Shown here: positions 9,898 to 18,724 of the stretch, piece by piece
Position numbering within the stretch: position 1 is the first letter of the stretch
Layout: every line of letters begins with the position of its first letter
Assembly (NCBI RefSeq): GCF_011174775.1
Contig: NZ_JAANHS010000008.1
Span: 62,001 to 126,000, forward strand
DNA: 64,000 bases
Direction of reading: 5' to 3'
Source of the DNA: Rhodobacter calidifons
GTDB lineage: Bacteria > Pseudomonadota > Alphaproteobacteria > Rhodobacterales > Rhodobacteraceae
Translations under genes and position numbers: made by a program
Notes under the pieces: model-generated
What the model was told of the DNA's origin: nothing
Database searches by the model: none
The model's input: the letters and a program-made list of their open reading frames with translations, nothing else

Positions 9898-10785
9898 ATG
9901 CGGGTGCTGCGCTGGCTGCTGGTTCTGGTCCTGGTTGCGGCCGGCGGGCTTTATGTCCTGGCCCGGCCCAATCCGCTGAGCGCTGCGGCGGTGGCGAACC
10001 TGACTGGCGATACAGCCCGCGGAGAACAGGTCTTCTGGGCGGCGGGCTGCGCCTCGTGCCACATGGCCCCGCAGGCAAAGGGCGAGGCGCAGCTGGTTTT
10101 GTCGGGCGGACAGCGCTTTCCGTCGGACTTCGGCACCTTCGTCGCGCCCAACATCAGTCAGGACCCCGACCATGGGATCGGCGCCTGGTCGGTCCTGGAC
10201 CTCGCCAATGCGCTGACGCGCGGGGTCAGCCCGAAGGGAGAGCACTATTACCCTGCCCTGCCCTATGCCTCCTATGCGAAGATGCAGATGCAGGATGTGG
10301 CGGACCTGCACGCCTTTCTGAAGACCCTGCCTGCCGACCCGACGCCGAGCCAGCCGCACGAGCTGGGCTTTCCCTTCAACATCCGCGACACGATCGGGGT
10401 CTGGAAGCTGCTGTTCCTGACCAGGGACTGGGCGCTGCCCGGCAACCTGACGCCGACCGCTGCCCGGGGGCGCTATATCGCCGAGGCGCTGGCGCATTGC
10501 GGCGAGTGCCACACGCCGCGCAACCTTCTGGGGGCGATGGACAGGACCCGCTGGCTGGGCGGGGCGCCGAACCCCTCGGGCCAGGGGCGGATCCCGAACA
10601 TCACGCCGGGCAAGCTGGGCTGGTCGGCCGGCGACATCGTGCAGTATCTGACCACGGGCTTCACCCCCGAATACGACAGCGTGGGCGGGCACATGGCGCA
10701 TGTGGTGGAGAACATGGCGCGCCTGCCCGAAGGCGACCGGGTGGCGGTGGCGGAGTATCTGCTGGCCCTGCCGACGGTGGAGTGA
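9898..10785 (+). CDS. Dihaem c-type cytochrome, membrane anchored
   Basis: 295-aa protein with an N-terminal hydrophobic segment (residues 5-22) that is either a signal anchor or an uncleaved signal, followed by two cytochrome c domains. Haem motifs are CASCH (51-55) and CGECH (201-205). Candidate axial Met residues occur in YASYAKMQM and GGHMAH. The layout resembles the cytochrome subunits of alcohol/gluconate dehydrogenases, but no dehydrogenase gene is adjacent, so the redox partner is unknown. Start ATG 9898 has GGAGAGGG upstream; the frame is open further 5' but without a better site. Confidence 0.9.
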   Translation: MRVLRWLLVLVLVAAGGLYVLARPNPLSAAAVANLTGDTARGEQVFWAAGCASCHMAPQAKGEAQLVLSGGQRFPSDFGTFVAPNISQDPDHGIGAWSVLDLANALTRGVSPKGEHYYPALPYASYAKMQMQDVADLHAFLKTLPADPTPSQPHELGFPFNIRDTIGVWKLLFLTRDWALPGNLTPTAARGRYIAEALAHCGECHTPRNLLGAMDRTRWLGGAPNPSGQGRIPNITPGKLGWSAGDIVQYLTTGFTPEYDSVGGHMAHVVENMARLPEGDRVAVAEYLLALPTVE

Positions 10786-10919
10786 GCGGGCGGGCTGTCA
10801 TTCACCCGGCAAGGCTGTTGAAATCAGGGCACATCGGCGGGAAATTCGCGCCGCACGGGTATGGCCGCAGGCCTGAGCGTGATAGAATGCCGAAGGAGGG
10901 CAATTGGCTGGAGGATAGG

Positions 10920-11849
10920 ATGCGTCGGTCCTTGTCGCTTGTCTTCGTGGCGTTGGCCGCGAGCCCTGCCGCGGCGCTGGATCTCGGGAACGGCTTCTCG
11001 ATCATCGGGGATGTCGAACTGGAATATCTGGCCGCCGGCTCCGACCAGCAAAGGCTGGCGATCCATGACCTGACCCTGGGCTGGCGCAGTCAGGGCAGCG
11101 GCAGCCTGGGCTTCGGGCTGGACGTGACGACCCAGGGTTACAATATCCTCGGCGAGGATATCGACACCCACATCCTCTGGGCCGCGGGCGTGCTGGTGAC
11201 GCCTTACGGCGAGATTGCCGCCGGTCGCCCGCAGCCGGTGCTGGAGCGCATGTTCCCCCTGCCTCAGCCCGGCGGCACGCGCTATGTGGATTTCCTGCTT
11301 GCCTCGATCGGCGGTCATGGCGGCTCGTTCCTGGTTCAGGCGGCCTTGCAGTCGGACGACGTGGACTTCACCGGCCTTACGCTGAAGGGAAGCGCGGGCG
11401 ACGTCACCTACGGCGCCGGCGTGCACCGGATCGACGCTGGCAGCGAAACGGCAGACGGCTACGAGCTGGGTGCGATCTACCGGCTGGGCGGGACCGAGCT
11501 TTTTGCCGCCTACGAGGCGATCGAGGTCCCGGGGAATACCTTCGACCGCTGGCAGATCGCCGCGCGCTATGCGGCGGAACGCTGGTCGGTGGGCGTGCAC
11601 CATCAGGACGCCGACTATTTCCTGTCCGGCTATGGCATCACCACGCTCTTTGCGGATTACCGGCCGATGGACGCCCTCACCATCGGTGCTCAGGTACTGG
11701 CCACGAATCCGGGCGAGTTCGAGCTTTACGGTCTTTCCGCAGAGTACCGTTTCGGTCCCGGAGCCTTCGGACAGCTGGGCTATGTGACCCAGAGCAGCGG
11801 ATCGGGGTCCGACGATATCTTCTCTGCCTCGCTCGGCTATCGGTTCTGA
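10920..11849 (+). CDS. Porin-like outer-membrane beta-barrel protein (first of a pair)
   Basis: 309-aa protein with a signal peptide (MRRSLSLVFVALAASPAAA) followed by alternating aromatic/hydrophobic strands and a C-terminal ASLGYRF, the terminal Phe expected for outer-membrane barrels. It aligns along its length with the next gene, including the DLGNGFSI/GNGLTFGG start, LGWRSQG/MSWRSGG, GRPQPVLE/GAPRPLLE and DVTYGAGVH/SLTYGAGYH, so the two are tandem paralogues. ATG 10920 is preceded by TGGAGGATAGG. The cargo is not evident. Confidence 0.8.
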   Translation: MRRSLSLVFVALAASPAAALDLGNGFSIIGDVELEYLAAGSDQQRLAIHDLTLGWRSQGSGSLGFGLDVTTQGYNILGEDIDTHILWAAGVLVTPYGEIAAGRPQPVLERMFPLPQPGGTRYVDFLLASIGGHGGSFLVQAALQSDDVDFTGLTLKGSAGDVTYGAGVHRIDAGSETADGYELGAIYRLGGTELFAAYEAIEVPGNTFDRWQIAARYAAERWSVGVHHQDADYFLSGYGITTLFADYRPMDALTIGAQVLATNPGEFELYGLSAEYRFGPGAFGQLGYVTQSSGSGSDDIFSASLGYRF

Positions 11850-11875
11850 CCGGATCACACCCTCAATATCCGGTC
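11848..11875 (+). terminator. Hairpin after the first porin-like gene
   Basis: Perfect 8-bp inverted repeat GACCGGAT / ATCCGGTC with a 12-base loop, beginning at the stop codon. There is no T run, so it may be a processing or stability hairpin rather than a strict terminator. Confidence 0.4.
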
Positions 11876-11937
11876 CGATGGCGCTTTTCTTTGCCCGCAT
11901 TGTGCGCCATGATGCAGAAAACCGAGCAGAACGGACC

Positions 11938-12825
11938 ATGCCCATGACCAGACTTCTTCCCTTTGCCCTTGCGGCGCTGACCGCCCTTCCCGCCGCGGCG
12001 CAAACGGCCGGGAACGGCCTGACCTTCGGCGGCGAGGTCAAGCTGGAATACCTCGACGCCAATCCGCGTGTCTGGGCCTTCGACGGAGATGTCGGGATGA
12101 GCTGGCGGTCTGGCGGACTGCTTGGCTTCGACGCCGCACTCGACACGACCTACCTGGATGACGGCACCGATCTGACCAATGTCTGGGCGGCGCTGGTCCT
12201 GTCCACGGGTGCGGGCGAATTCGCGGTCGGTGCGCCGCGTCCGCTGCTGGAAACGCAACGGGTGATGCCGCGGTTCTCATCCTCGCGGGTGTTCGACCTT
12301 GAGCTCAGCTTCCTGCGCGGCCCGATCACTCCGCTGGTAAGCGGGGAGGACAACGGCGTGACGCCGGGTCTGACCTATCTGAACACCGCAGGCAGCCTGA
12401 CCTATGGGGCGGGCTATCATTATCTGAACGACGGCGACGGCCTGGGCGTCTTTGAAGGGGTGATGCAGTACAAGGCGGGCCCCACCACACTTTTCATCAC
12501 CGGCGAGCTCGCCGATGTTGACGGGCCGAATGCCGCCCTTTTGCAGATCGGCGCCTTCCACGATGCCGACCGCTATGATCTTGGCGCAGCCTTCGCGCAT
12601 TTCGTTCGGTCTGATGGCAACGATTCGTTGCGCCTCTATGGCAGCTTCGATGTCGTGCCTTCGCTGACCGTGCGGGGCGATGTTGTGCTGGTGCAGGATT
12701 CCAGAGATATCTATTCCCTCTCGGCCAGCTACGGTCTGAGCAACGGCCTGTTCGTCGAGGGCGGCGGCACCAAGATCCAGAACGGACCCGAAACCTACGA
12801 CATCGGCGTCGGTTTCAAGTTCTAG
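11938..12825 (+). CDS. Porin-like outer-membrane beta-barrel protein (second of a pair)
   Basis: 295-aa paralogue of the preceding gene. The signal peptide is MPMTRLLPFALAALTALPAAAQ and the C-terminus is DIGVGFKF, again with terminal Phe. The mature region is rich in short beta strands, Gly and aromatic residues and has few charged clusters. Two close ATGs exist (11938, 11944); the first is chosen. Whether it forms a channel, and for which solute, cannot be told from sequence. Confidence 0.8.
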   Translation: MPMTRLLPFALAALTALPAAAQTAGNGLTFGGEVKLEYLDANPRVWAFDGDVGMSWRSGGLLGFDAALDTTYLDDGTDLTNVWAALVLSTGAGEFAVGAPRPLLETQRVMPRFSSSRVFDLELSFLRGPITPLVSGEDNGVTPGLTYLNTAGSLTYGAGYHYLNDGDGLGVFEGVMQYKAGPTTLFITGELADVDGPNAALLQIGAFHDADRYDLGAAFAHFVRSDGNDSLRLYGSFDVVPSLTVRGDVVLVQDSRDIYSLSASYGLSNGLFVEGGGTKIQNGPETYDIGVGFKF

Positions 12826-12845
12826 TCCCGGCAGAGGGACCAGGC

Positions 12846-12871
12846 AAAGGGCCGCCTTCGGGCGGCCCTTT
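12846..12871. terminator. Bidirectional intrinsic terminator
   Basis: Perfect 11-bp stem AAAGGGCCGCC / GGCGGCCCTTT closed by a TTCG tetraloop, between the convergent porin-like gene and lipA. The A and T tracts flanking the GC core let it work in both directions. Confidence 0.85.
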
Positions 12872-12876
12872 CAGTT

Positions 12877-13821
12877 TCAGCCCCGGCCCGCCTGCCGCGC
12901 CGCGCGCATCCGGGCGAAATCGTCACCCGCGTGGTAGCTCGACCGGGTCAGCGGCGTGGCCGATACCATGAGGAACCCCTTGCCCCAGGCGGCGGTCTCG
13001 TAGGCCTTGAACTCCTCGGGCGTCACGAAGCGATCGACGCGGTGGTGCTTGGGGGTCGGTTGCAGATACTGGCCGATGGTCAGGAAATCGACATCGGCCG
13101 AGCGCATGTCGTCCATCACCTGCAACACCGCCTGCCGCGTCTCGCCCAGGCCCACCATGATGCCCGACTTGGTGAACATCAGCGGGTCCAGTTCCTTGAC
13201 CCGTTGCAGCAGGCGCAGGGAGTGGAAGTAGCGCGCACCGGGGCGGACTTCGTGATAGAGGCCGGGCACGGTTTCGAGGTTGTGGTTGAAGACATCAGGG
13301 CGCGCCTCCACCACCTTTTCCAGTGCCGAGGGCGGGCATTTCAGGAAGTCGGGGGTCAGCACCTCGATCGTGGTGCCGGGCGAGCGGTGACGGATCGCGC
13401 GGATGGTCTGGGCAAAGTGCTCGGCCCCGCCGTCCTCCAGATCGTCGCGGTCCACCGAGGTGATGACGACATGCGACAGGCCAAGTTCGGCGACGGCATG
13501 GGCGACGCGGCCGGGTTCGAACACATCCAGCTTCTGCGGCTTGCCGGTGGCCACGTTGCAGAAGGTGCAGCCACGGGTGCAGATCTCGCCCATGATCATC
13601 ATGGTGGCATGGCCCTGGGACCAGCATTCCCCGACATTGGGGCAGCCGGCCTCTTCGCAGACCGTCACCAGCTTCTTTTCGCGCAGGATGTCGCGGGTCT
13701 GCCTGTAGCCCTCGGATGTCGGCGCCTTGACGCGGATCCAGGCGGGTTTCTTCGGCTGGGCATTATCGGGCCGATGCGCCTTTTCGGGGTGGCGCTCTTC
13801 GGGAAGCTTGAGGTCGCGCAC
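12877..13821 (-). CDS. lipA: Lipoyl synthase
   Basis: 314-aa radical SAM enzyme inserting sulfur into octanoyl groups of lipoyl-dependent enzymes. The auxiliary cluster ligands are Cys55, Cys60 and Cys66 ([12 protein letters not shown]), and the radical SAM CxxxCxxC is Cys81/85/88 (CTRGCTFC). The C-terminal RSSYH motif supplies the serine ligand. The start is GTG at 13821 ([20 protein letters not shown]), with GGGGGA seven bases upstream. A longer in-frame extension is the antisense of aqpZ and is not used. Confidence 0.96.
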   Translation of the reverse strand: MRDLKLPEERHPEKAHRPDNAQPKKPAWIRVKAPTSEGYRQTRDILREKKLVTVCEEAGCPNVGECWSQGHATMMIMGEICTRGCTFCNVATGKPQKLDVFEPGRVAHAVAELGLSHVVITSVDRDDLEDGGAEHFAQTIRAIRHRSPGTTIEVLTPDFLKCPPSALEKVVEARPDVFNHNLETVPGLYHEVRPGARYFHSLRLLQRVKELDPLMFTKSGIMVGLGETRQAVLQVMDDMRSADVDFLTIGQYLQPTPKHHRVDRFVTPEEFKAYETAAWGKGFLMVSATPLTRSSYHAGDDFARMRAARQAGRG

Positions 13822-13948
13822 GGAAAATTCCCCCTGACCGCATTGTTCCCCTCCAGATAAGCCCGTTTCCGGCCCAAGGCAACGCCGGCAAGCCCCGCAG
13901 AAGCGCCTGCTGCCCATGCAAGGGGCGCAAGTCACGGTGGAGCATGCG

Positions 13949-14632
13949 ATGACGAAGATATTCATTGCCGAAGTGATCGACACGGCAATCCTGGTGCTGT
14001 TCGGCTGCGGATCGGCCGTGCTGATGGGGGCCGAGATCGGGATGACCGGGATCTCGCTGGCCTTCGGCCTTGCCATCGTCGCGCCGGCCTACGGGATCGG
14101 ACCGATCTCGGGCGCGCATCTGAATCCGGCGGTGTCGCTGGGGGCCTTCCTGGCCGGTCGGATGACGGGCGGGTCGCTGGCGGGCTATGTCGCGGCGCAA
14201 CTGTCGGGTGCCGTCGTCGGGGCGGGAGTGCTCTACCTGATCGCTTCGGGCCAGGCCGGTTATGACATCGCGGTCAACGGTCTGGGCCAGAACGGCTATG
14301 GGCCGGGCTATCTGGGGGAATATTCGCTGGCCTCGGCGCTGATCTTCGAAACGGTGATGACCTTCCTGTTCGTCACGGTGATCCTGGGCGCCACGCAGCA
14401 GGGCGCGCCGGGCGCGATGGCGGGGCTGGCCATCGGCCTGACGCTGGTGGCGATCCATCTGGTCGGGATCACGGTGACGGGCGTCTCGGTGAACCCGGCA
14501 CGCTCCTTCGGGCCGGCGCTGTTCGTCGGCGGCAAGGCGCTGGCCGATCTATGGGTGTTCATCGCGGCCCCGTTGGCCGGGGGCGCCCTGGCCGGGCTCC
14601 TGCACCGGATGGGGGTTACGCGCGCCGACTGA
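13949..14632 (+). CDS. aqpZ: Aquaporin Z-type water channel
   Basis: 227-aa MIP-family protein with six hydrophobic helices and two half-helix NPA motifs, HLNPAVS (59-61) and SVNPARS (182-184). The narrow filter reads Phe39, His170 and Arg185, as in water-selective AqpZ; the fourth position is Val179 where E. coli AqpZ has Thr. The glycerol-facilitator Asp after the second NPA is absent. ATG 13949 follows GGTGGAG; upstream in-frame codons lack a site. Divergent from lipA with about 127 bases between starts. Confidence 0.93.
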   Translation: MTKIFIAEVIDTAILVLFGCGSAVLMGAEIGMTGISLAFGLAIVAPAYGIGPISGAHLNPAVSLGAFLAGRMTGGSLAGYVAAQLSGAVVGAGVLYLIASGQAGYDIAVNGLGQNGYGPGYLGEYSLASALIFETVMTFLFVTVILGATQQGAPGAMAGLAIGLTLVAIHLVGITVTGVSVNPARSFGPALFVGGKALADLWVFIAAPLAGGALAGLLHRMGVTRAD

Positions 14633-14672
14633 CAGGCAGGTTGCGCGCGATCCGGGGACGGGGAAGCCCCGG

Positions 14673-14700
14673 AGGGGGATGCCGATATCGGCATCCCCCT
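14673..14700. terminator. 28-base perfect palindrome after aqpZ
   Basis: A GGGGGATGCCGAT arm, flanked by A/T, meets its exact complement with no loop; a shorter GGGG-AAG-CCCC hairpin lies just before it. Located 40 bases after the aqpZ stop and before the LysE-family gene. Most likely a terminator/processing hairpin for aqpZ. Confidence 0.65.
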
Positions 14701-14706
14701 TCCACT

Positions 14707-14720
14707 TTGACCGGGATCAA
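14707..14720 (+). promoter_or_regulatory. Fnr-like box upstream of the LysE-family gene
   Basis: TTGAC-CGGG-ATCAA matches the Crp/Fnr consensus TTGAY-N4-RTCAA used by FnrL in Rhodobacter at every conserved position. It sits about 47 bases before the ATG of the LysE-family gene, so oxygen-responsive control of that gene is inferred. Confidence 0.55.
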
Positions 14721-14766
14721 GGCCGAGCCCTTGCCGAACCGGCAGGAAAGCCCCAGAACGGGGGCG

Positions 14767-15339
14767 ATGATGTCTTTCACCGAACTTTCGTTGGCGGTGC
14801 TGCTTCTGCTTCTGACACCAGGGCCGAGCAATTCGCTGATGCTGGTCGCCGGGGCCGAGCGCGGCTGGGCCAGAGCCTTACGGCTGATTCCGGCCGAGCT
14901 GGCTGGCTACCTGCTGTGCGTCCTGCCTCTGGCCCTGGCGGGGGCTGCGGTCCTGGACGGGCAGGACGGGCTGCGCAGCCTGGTGACGCTGGCGGCGGGG
15001 ATCTGGGTCGCCGCGCTGGCGGCAAGGCTGTGGCGGCTGCCCGCCATCGGTGCTGCCGGTCCGGCGGTCGATGCCCGCGCGCTGTTCGTCACCACCGCGC
15101 TGAACCCCAAGGCGCTGATCTTCGGGCTGGTCCTGTTGCCCTCGCCCGACCGGCTGGCAGCGAACCTCGCGCTGTTTGCCGGGCTCGTGGTGCTGGTGGC
15201 CGCACTCTGGGCGGCTTTCGGCGCGCTGCTGCGCCAGGGATCCGGCCAGCCGCGCGCGATGTTCGTCCTGCGGCGGCTGGCCTCGGTCTGGCTGGCGGCG
15301 ATCTCGGTGGTGCTGATCGCCCGAGGCGTGGGCGCCTGA
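14767..15339 (+). CDS. LysE/RhtB-family amino-acid exporter (short)
   Basis: 190-aa protein opening with the family N-terminus FTELSLAVLLLLLTPGPSNS, with five to six hydrophobic helices and a mid-protein ALNPKALIF that corresponds to the conserved NPK region. Family members export amino acids or their derivatives from the cytoplasm; the substrate is unknown. ATG occurs twice (14767 and 14770). The far upstream extension overlaps aqpZ and is not used. Preceded by an Fnr-like box. Confidence 0.85.
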   Translation: MMSFTELSLAVLLLLLTPGPSNSLMLVAGAERGWARALRLIPAELAGYLLCVLPLALAGAAVLDGQDGLRSLVTLAAGIWVAALAARLWRLPAIGAAGPAVDARALFVTTALNPKALIFGLVLLPSPDRLAANLALFAGLVVLVAALWAAFGALLRQGSGQPRAMFVLRRLASVWLAAISVVLIARGVGA

Positions 15340-15348
15340 GCGGCGATC

Positions 15349-16536
15349 CTAACCGATCAGAGGGCCGGACTTGCCATAGGTTTCCTCATAGTGCCGCCGG
15401 AGCCGCATCAGCGCGATGCGCAGCACGATCTTGCCCGACCGCGCCGCCCAGCCCATCCGCTTTTCTGCAACCTCCAGCCCTTCCAGGAAACAGCAGCAGC
15501 GCAAGGCCACATCGCCAAGACCCGGCCCCAGATCGCGCAGCGCCGCCGCGACCCGGCCCCGGGCCGAGGACGGCCCCTCACCCAGTCCGCTGTCCGGCTG
15601 GAAGGCCCCCCGGTCACCGCCGGTCAGGAAGCGGTCCCAGTTCTGCGCCACGCGCGGCCCCATCTGGGCCAGTTCGAAGTCCTCGCGCAGGCGTTCGGCG
15701 GCGGCCACCAGTTCCGGCTCCAGGAAGGGCTTGCCGTCGCGATCCCGGCGGCGGCCCAAGAGTGCCACCGGACTTTCCGCCAGATTGTAGCGCACCCGAC
15801 GCGGGCCGGCATCGTCGATCACCTCACGGTCGCCCCAGACGCGATGCTGATCGCCGAAGGGAGTTGCCCCTTCTGCCATGCCGTGGCGCCGGCGGTCTTC
15901 CTCGTCCACCATGCGCTTCAGCGCGGCGCGGCCGGCCGAGGTGATCTCGTAGGTGGAGACCCGGCCGGGCTTGCGGCAGGTCACCCAGTCCTTCAGCGCA
16001 AAGGCATGGGCGACCGAACGCTCCAGGACGGCGGTGCGCAGGCTTCTGCCATCGGGCAGTTCACGCAACACCACCGCCTTGTCGAGATCGGGCGCGATGG
16101 CCATCACCGCGCGGGGTTCGGCCAGGCGCCGCAGCACGCGCATCCCCTCGCGCTGAAGCATGTGTTCGTCAAGAGCTTCGGGCGGCATGCCGGATCGGTC
16201 GGGACGCTGGTGAACAGACATCGGGGGATCATCCTTTTCGGCTGAGACAACGGACTGACGGGATGCAAGACGGGAAATTGCCGTCAGCGCCTCGTCCATC
16301 AGCGGGTCCTCGCGGCGGTTCTCGAACCGTCGCACCTGGCGCAGGATGGTGGAGGCATGCAGACCTTCGCGCCGCGCAAGCTCCCGTAGCGATGTGCCAT
16401 CTTCTGTATGATCAAGGTAATGACGCACGGCAGCAGGAAGCCAGTCCGGTAGGCTGGCAGCAGTCACTTCTGGCAATTCGGTCGTCCTGTATCTGTCCAC
16501 ACCCGGGCTGCAATAGGTCCAGCCTTGGACGCACAC
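15349..16536 (-). CDS. DUF6456 helix-turn-helix protein
   Basis: Up to 395 aa; a conserved rhodobacterial protein of unknown role. An N-terminal segment around LPDWLPAAVRHYLDHTEDGTSL is followed by a HTH-like stretch SLRELARREGLHASTILRQV, which resembles a DNA-binding domain. The C-terminal DUF6456 part carries the motif RYNLAESPVALLGRRRDRDG and an acidic/basic helix ending in MRLRRHYEETYG. The start is uncertain: GTG at 16536 gives the longest protein, but conservation probably begins near ASLPDWLP. It is divergent from the DUF6477 gene across an AT-rich palindromic spacer. A role as a transcription regulator is inference. Confidence 0.82.
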   Translation of the reverse strand: MCVQGWTYCSPGVDRYRTTELPEVTAASLPDWLPAAVRHYLDHTEDGTSLRELARREGLHASTILRQVRRFENRREDPLMDEALTAISRLASRQSVVSAEKDDPPMSVHQRPDRSGMPPEALDEHMLQREGMRVLRRLAEPRAVMAIAPDLDKAVVLRELPDGRSLRTAVLERSVAHAFALKDWVTCRKPGRVSTYEITSAGRAALKRMVDEEDRRRHGMAEGATPFGDQHRVWGDREVIDDAGPRRVRYNLAESPVALLGRRRDRDGKPFLEPELVAAAERLREDFELAQMGPRVAQNWDRFLTGGDRGAFQPDSGLGEGPSSARGRVAAALRDLGPGLGDVALRCCCFLEGLEVAEKRMGWAARSGKIVLRIALMRLRRHYEETYGKSGPLIG

Positions 16537-16552
16537 AACCTTGGGTGGAATT

Positions 16553-16621
16553 GGTTACCTGAGAGTTAAGCTTCCGTCTGGCCTCGACAATTCGATGGAA
16601 AGTTTAAACTTTTCGGTAACC
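16553..16621. promoter_or_regulatory. Palindromic divergent promoter region between DUF6456 and DUF6477 genes
   Basis: The AT-rich spacer contains GGTTACC (16553-16559) mirrored by GGTAACC (16615-16621), enclosing a 14-base perfect palindrome AAAGTTTAAACTTT (16599-16612). Such nested dyads suggest operator sites, possibly for the adjacent HTH protein. No binding protein can be named. Confidence 0.4.
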
Positions 16622-16714
16622 TCCGCGCGCTGCTACCCGGGTTTGCGCAACGCCAGGTTGCATTGCGCCATCATCGCCCGGACCAGCACCGCCTGGCCAG
16701 CAATGGAGGACCCG

Positions 16715-16999
16715 ATGACCGACTGCCGCACCCTGCTTGCCACCCTGCGCCGCCCCCGGCTTCTGATGCGCGCGGCGCGTTTCGGCCTGGGCGACTACCG
16801 GCGCGAGCGTGACCTGCGCCGCTATGTTGACCGGACCGGCTCGCCAGAAGAGACGGTGACTTCGCTGATGACGGTCGAGGCGCGGCTCGAGGCCACGAGG
16901 CAGGCCGGCGATGCGGGCTATTCGGTGGCGCGCCACATCGAGGTGCTGATCGCGCTTCTGGCCGAAGCCCAGTTGCTGCGTCGGGGAGAAACCGCCTGA
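16715..16999 (+). CDS. DUF6477 family protein
   Basis: 94-aa conserved rhodobacterial protein that begins MTDCRTLLATLRRPRLLMRAARFGL and continues with Arg-rich helices (GDYRRERDLRRYV) and a conserved end GYSVARHIEVLIALLAEAQLL. It is short, basic and predicted all-helical; function unknown. ATG 16715 has GGAGG five bases upstream. It is typically paired divergently with the DUF6456 gene, as here. Confidence 0.85.
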   Translation: MTDCRTLLATLRRPRLLMRAARFGLGDYRRERDLRRYVDRTGSPEETVTSLMTVEARLEATRQAGDAGYSVARHIEVLIALLAEAQLLRRGETA

Positions 17000-17015
17000 A
17001 ACGTCGCGCGGATGC

Positions 17016-17041
17016 AAAGGGCGGCCCCCCGGCCGCCCTTT
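17016..17041. terminator. Bidirectional intrinsic terminator
   Basis: Perfect 11-bp stem AAAGGGCGGCC / GGCCGCCCTTT with a CCCC loop, between the convergent DUF6477 and mttB-like genes. Confidence 0.85.
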
Positions 17042-17065
17042 CGGACGCCGGGAGTCCTTGCCGGT

Positions 17066-18607
17066 TCAGATGAAGGCGTCCGGCATTTCGGCCTTGCGCC
17101 GGGCGACGAAGGCCTCCAGCGCCTCGCGGGTGCCGGGGTCGATCTCGGGCGCCTGGTAATCGGCCAGAAGTTTCTTCACCCGTTCGTTCGCCAGCGTCTG
17201 CGTGTCGCGGCTGCCTTCCTCGGCCCAGGTCTCGAAGGGCTTGTAGTCCAGCAGGTCCGACCGCCAGAAGGCCGACTTGAAGTTCGCCTGGGTGTGCGCG
17301 CAGCCCAGGTAATGGCCGCCGGGACCCACCTCGCGGATCGCGTCCATCGCCTGACCGTTCTCGTCGATCTGGATGCCTTGCGCCAGATGATGCAGCGTGC
17401 CCAGCTGGTCGGCATCCATCACGAATTTCTCGTAGGACGACACGAGGCCACCCTCCAGCCAGCCGCAGGCGTGCAGCATGAAGTTGACCCCGGCCAGAAG
17501 CGCCATGTTCAGGCTATTCGCGGTTTCATAGGCGGCTTGCGCGTCGGGCAGCTTGGAGCCGCAGAACGACCCGCCCGACCGATAAGGCAGCCCCAGCCTG
17601 CGCACCAGTTGCCCCGCGCCATACGTGATATGCGCAGCTTCGGGCGTCCCGAAGGTCGGCGCGCCGGAGTTCATGTCGATCGAGGTCACGAAGGCCCCCG
17701 CGACCACGGGCGAGCCGGGGCGCACGAGCTGGGAATAGCTGACGCCCGCCAGGATCTCCGCCAGCACCTGGGTCAGCGTGCCCGCCACCGTCACCGGCGC
17801 CATGGCCCCGCCGACGATGAAGGGCGAGACGATGCTTGCCTGGTTGTTCGCGGCATAGACTTCCAGCGCGCCCATCATGATCCCGTCGAAGACCATGGGC
17901 GAGTTGATGTTGATGAGGCTGGTCATCACCGTGTTACTCTGGACAAAGTCCTTGCCGAACAGGATGGAGGCCATGTCGACCGAATCCTGCGCCCGGCTGG
18001 GTTCGGTGACCGATCCCATGAACGGCTTGTCCGACAGGGTCATGTGGGCCAAGAGCATGTCGAGGTGGCGCTTGTTCACCGGCACGTCGGTCGGCTCACA
18101 CACCGTGCCGCCGGAATGGTGCAGCCATTTCGACATGTAGCCCAGCTTCACGAAGTTCTGGAAATCCTCCAGCGTCGCATAGCGGCGGCCGCCTTCCATG
18201 TCGCGCACGAAGGGCGGGCCATAGACCGGGGCGAGGACGAGATTGCGCCCGCCGACCTCGACGTTGCGTTCGGGGTTGCGGGCGTGCTGGGTGTAGGACT
18301 TCGGCGCGGTCGAGATCAGCTTGCGCGCCAGGCCCCGGGGAATATGCACCCGTTCTCCCTGCACATCGGCCCCGGCATCGCGCCAGCGGGCAAGCGCAGC
18401 CGGGTTCTCGACGAAGTTCACGCCGATCTCTTCCAGCACAGTTTCCGCGTTGTGTTCGATGATCTGAAGGGCTTCCTCGTTCAGGATCTCGAAATTCGGG
18501 ATGTTGCGCTGGATGAAGCGCGCGGTCTCGAAGCTGATCGCGGTGCGTTCCGCCCGGCGGCTGGCGCCCCCGCCACTGCGCGACCTGCGCCCTGCAACTT
18601 CGTTCAT
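17066..18607 (-). CDS. MttB-family (non-pyrrolysine) methyltransferase
   Basis: 513-aa protein of the trimethylamine methyltransferase superfamily. The reading frame is uninterrupted, with no internal TAG, so it lacks the pyrrolysine residue of methanogen MttB. It belongs to the large Pyl-free group, whose characterised members (such as MtgB) demethylate glycine betaine or other quaternary amines. Conserved parts include the Gly-rich LVLAPVYGPPFVRDMEGG, the TLSDKPFMGSV region and the C-terminal GGHYLGCAHTQANF. ATG 18607 follows GGAGG. No corrinoid protein or RamA activator lies beside it, so the methyl acceptor partner must be encoded elsewhere. Confidence 0.88.
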   Translation of the reverse strand: MNEVAGRRSRSGGGASRRAERTAISFETARFIQRNIPNFEILNEEALQIIEHNAETVLEEIGVNFVENPAALARWRDAGADVQGERVHIPRGLARKLISTAPKSYTQHARNPERNVEVGGRNLVLAPVYGPPFVRDMEGGRRYATLEDFQNFVKLGYMSKWLHHSGGTVCEPTDVPVNKRHLDMLLAHMTLSDKPFMGSVTEPSRAQDSVDMASILFGKDFVQSNTVMTSLININSPMVFDGIMMGALEVYAANNQASIVSPFIVGGAMAPVTVAGTLTQVLAEILAGVSYSQLVRPGSPVVAGAFVTSIDMNSGAPTFGTPEAAHITYGAGQLVRRLGLPYRSGGSFCGSKLPDAQAAYETANSLNMALLAGVNFMLHACGWLEGGLVSSYEKFVMDADQLGTLHHLAQGIQIDENGQAMDAIREVGPGGHYLGCAHTQANFKSAFWRSDLLDYKPFETWAEEGSRDTQTLANERVKKLLADYQAPEIDPGTREALEAFVARRKAEMPDAFI

Positions 18608-18724
18608 GGTCAGCCTCCGATAGGGTTTGCCGCCCTTATGCCGCCAAACCGTGCCGATCCGCCCCCCGAAACCGTCCAATCCTTTCCAAAACCGACATGC
18701 CCCCGCGTCGCAAACGGCCCTGGA

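Noticed and set aside
17066-18607. Pyrrolysine (in-frame TAG) in mttB
   Set aside because: The frame is continuous with no internal TAG.
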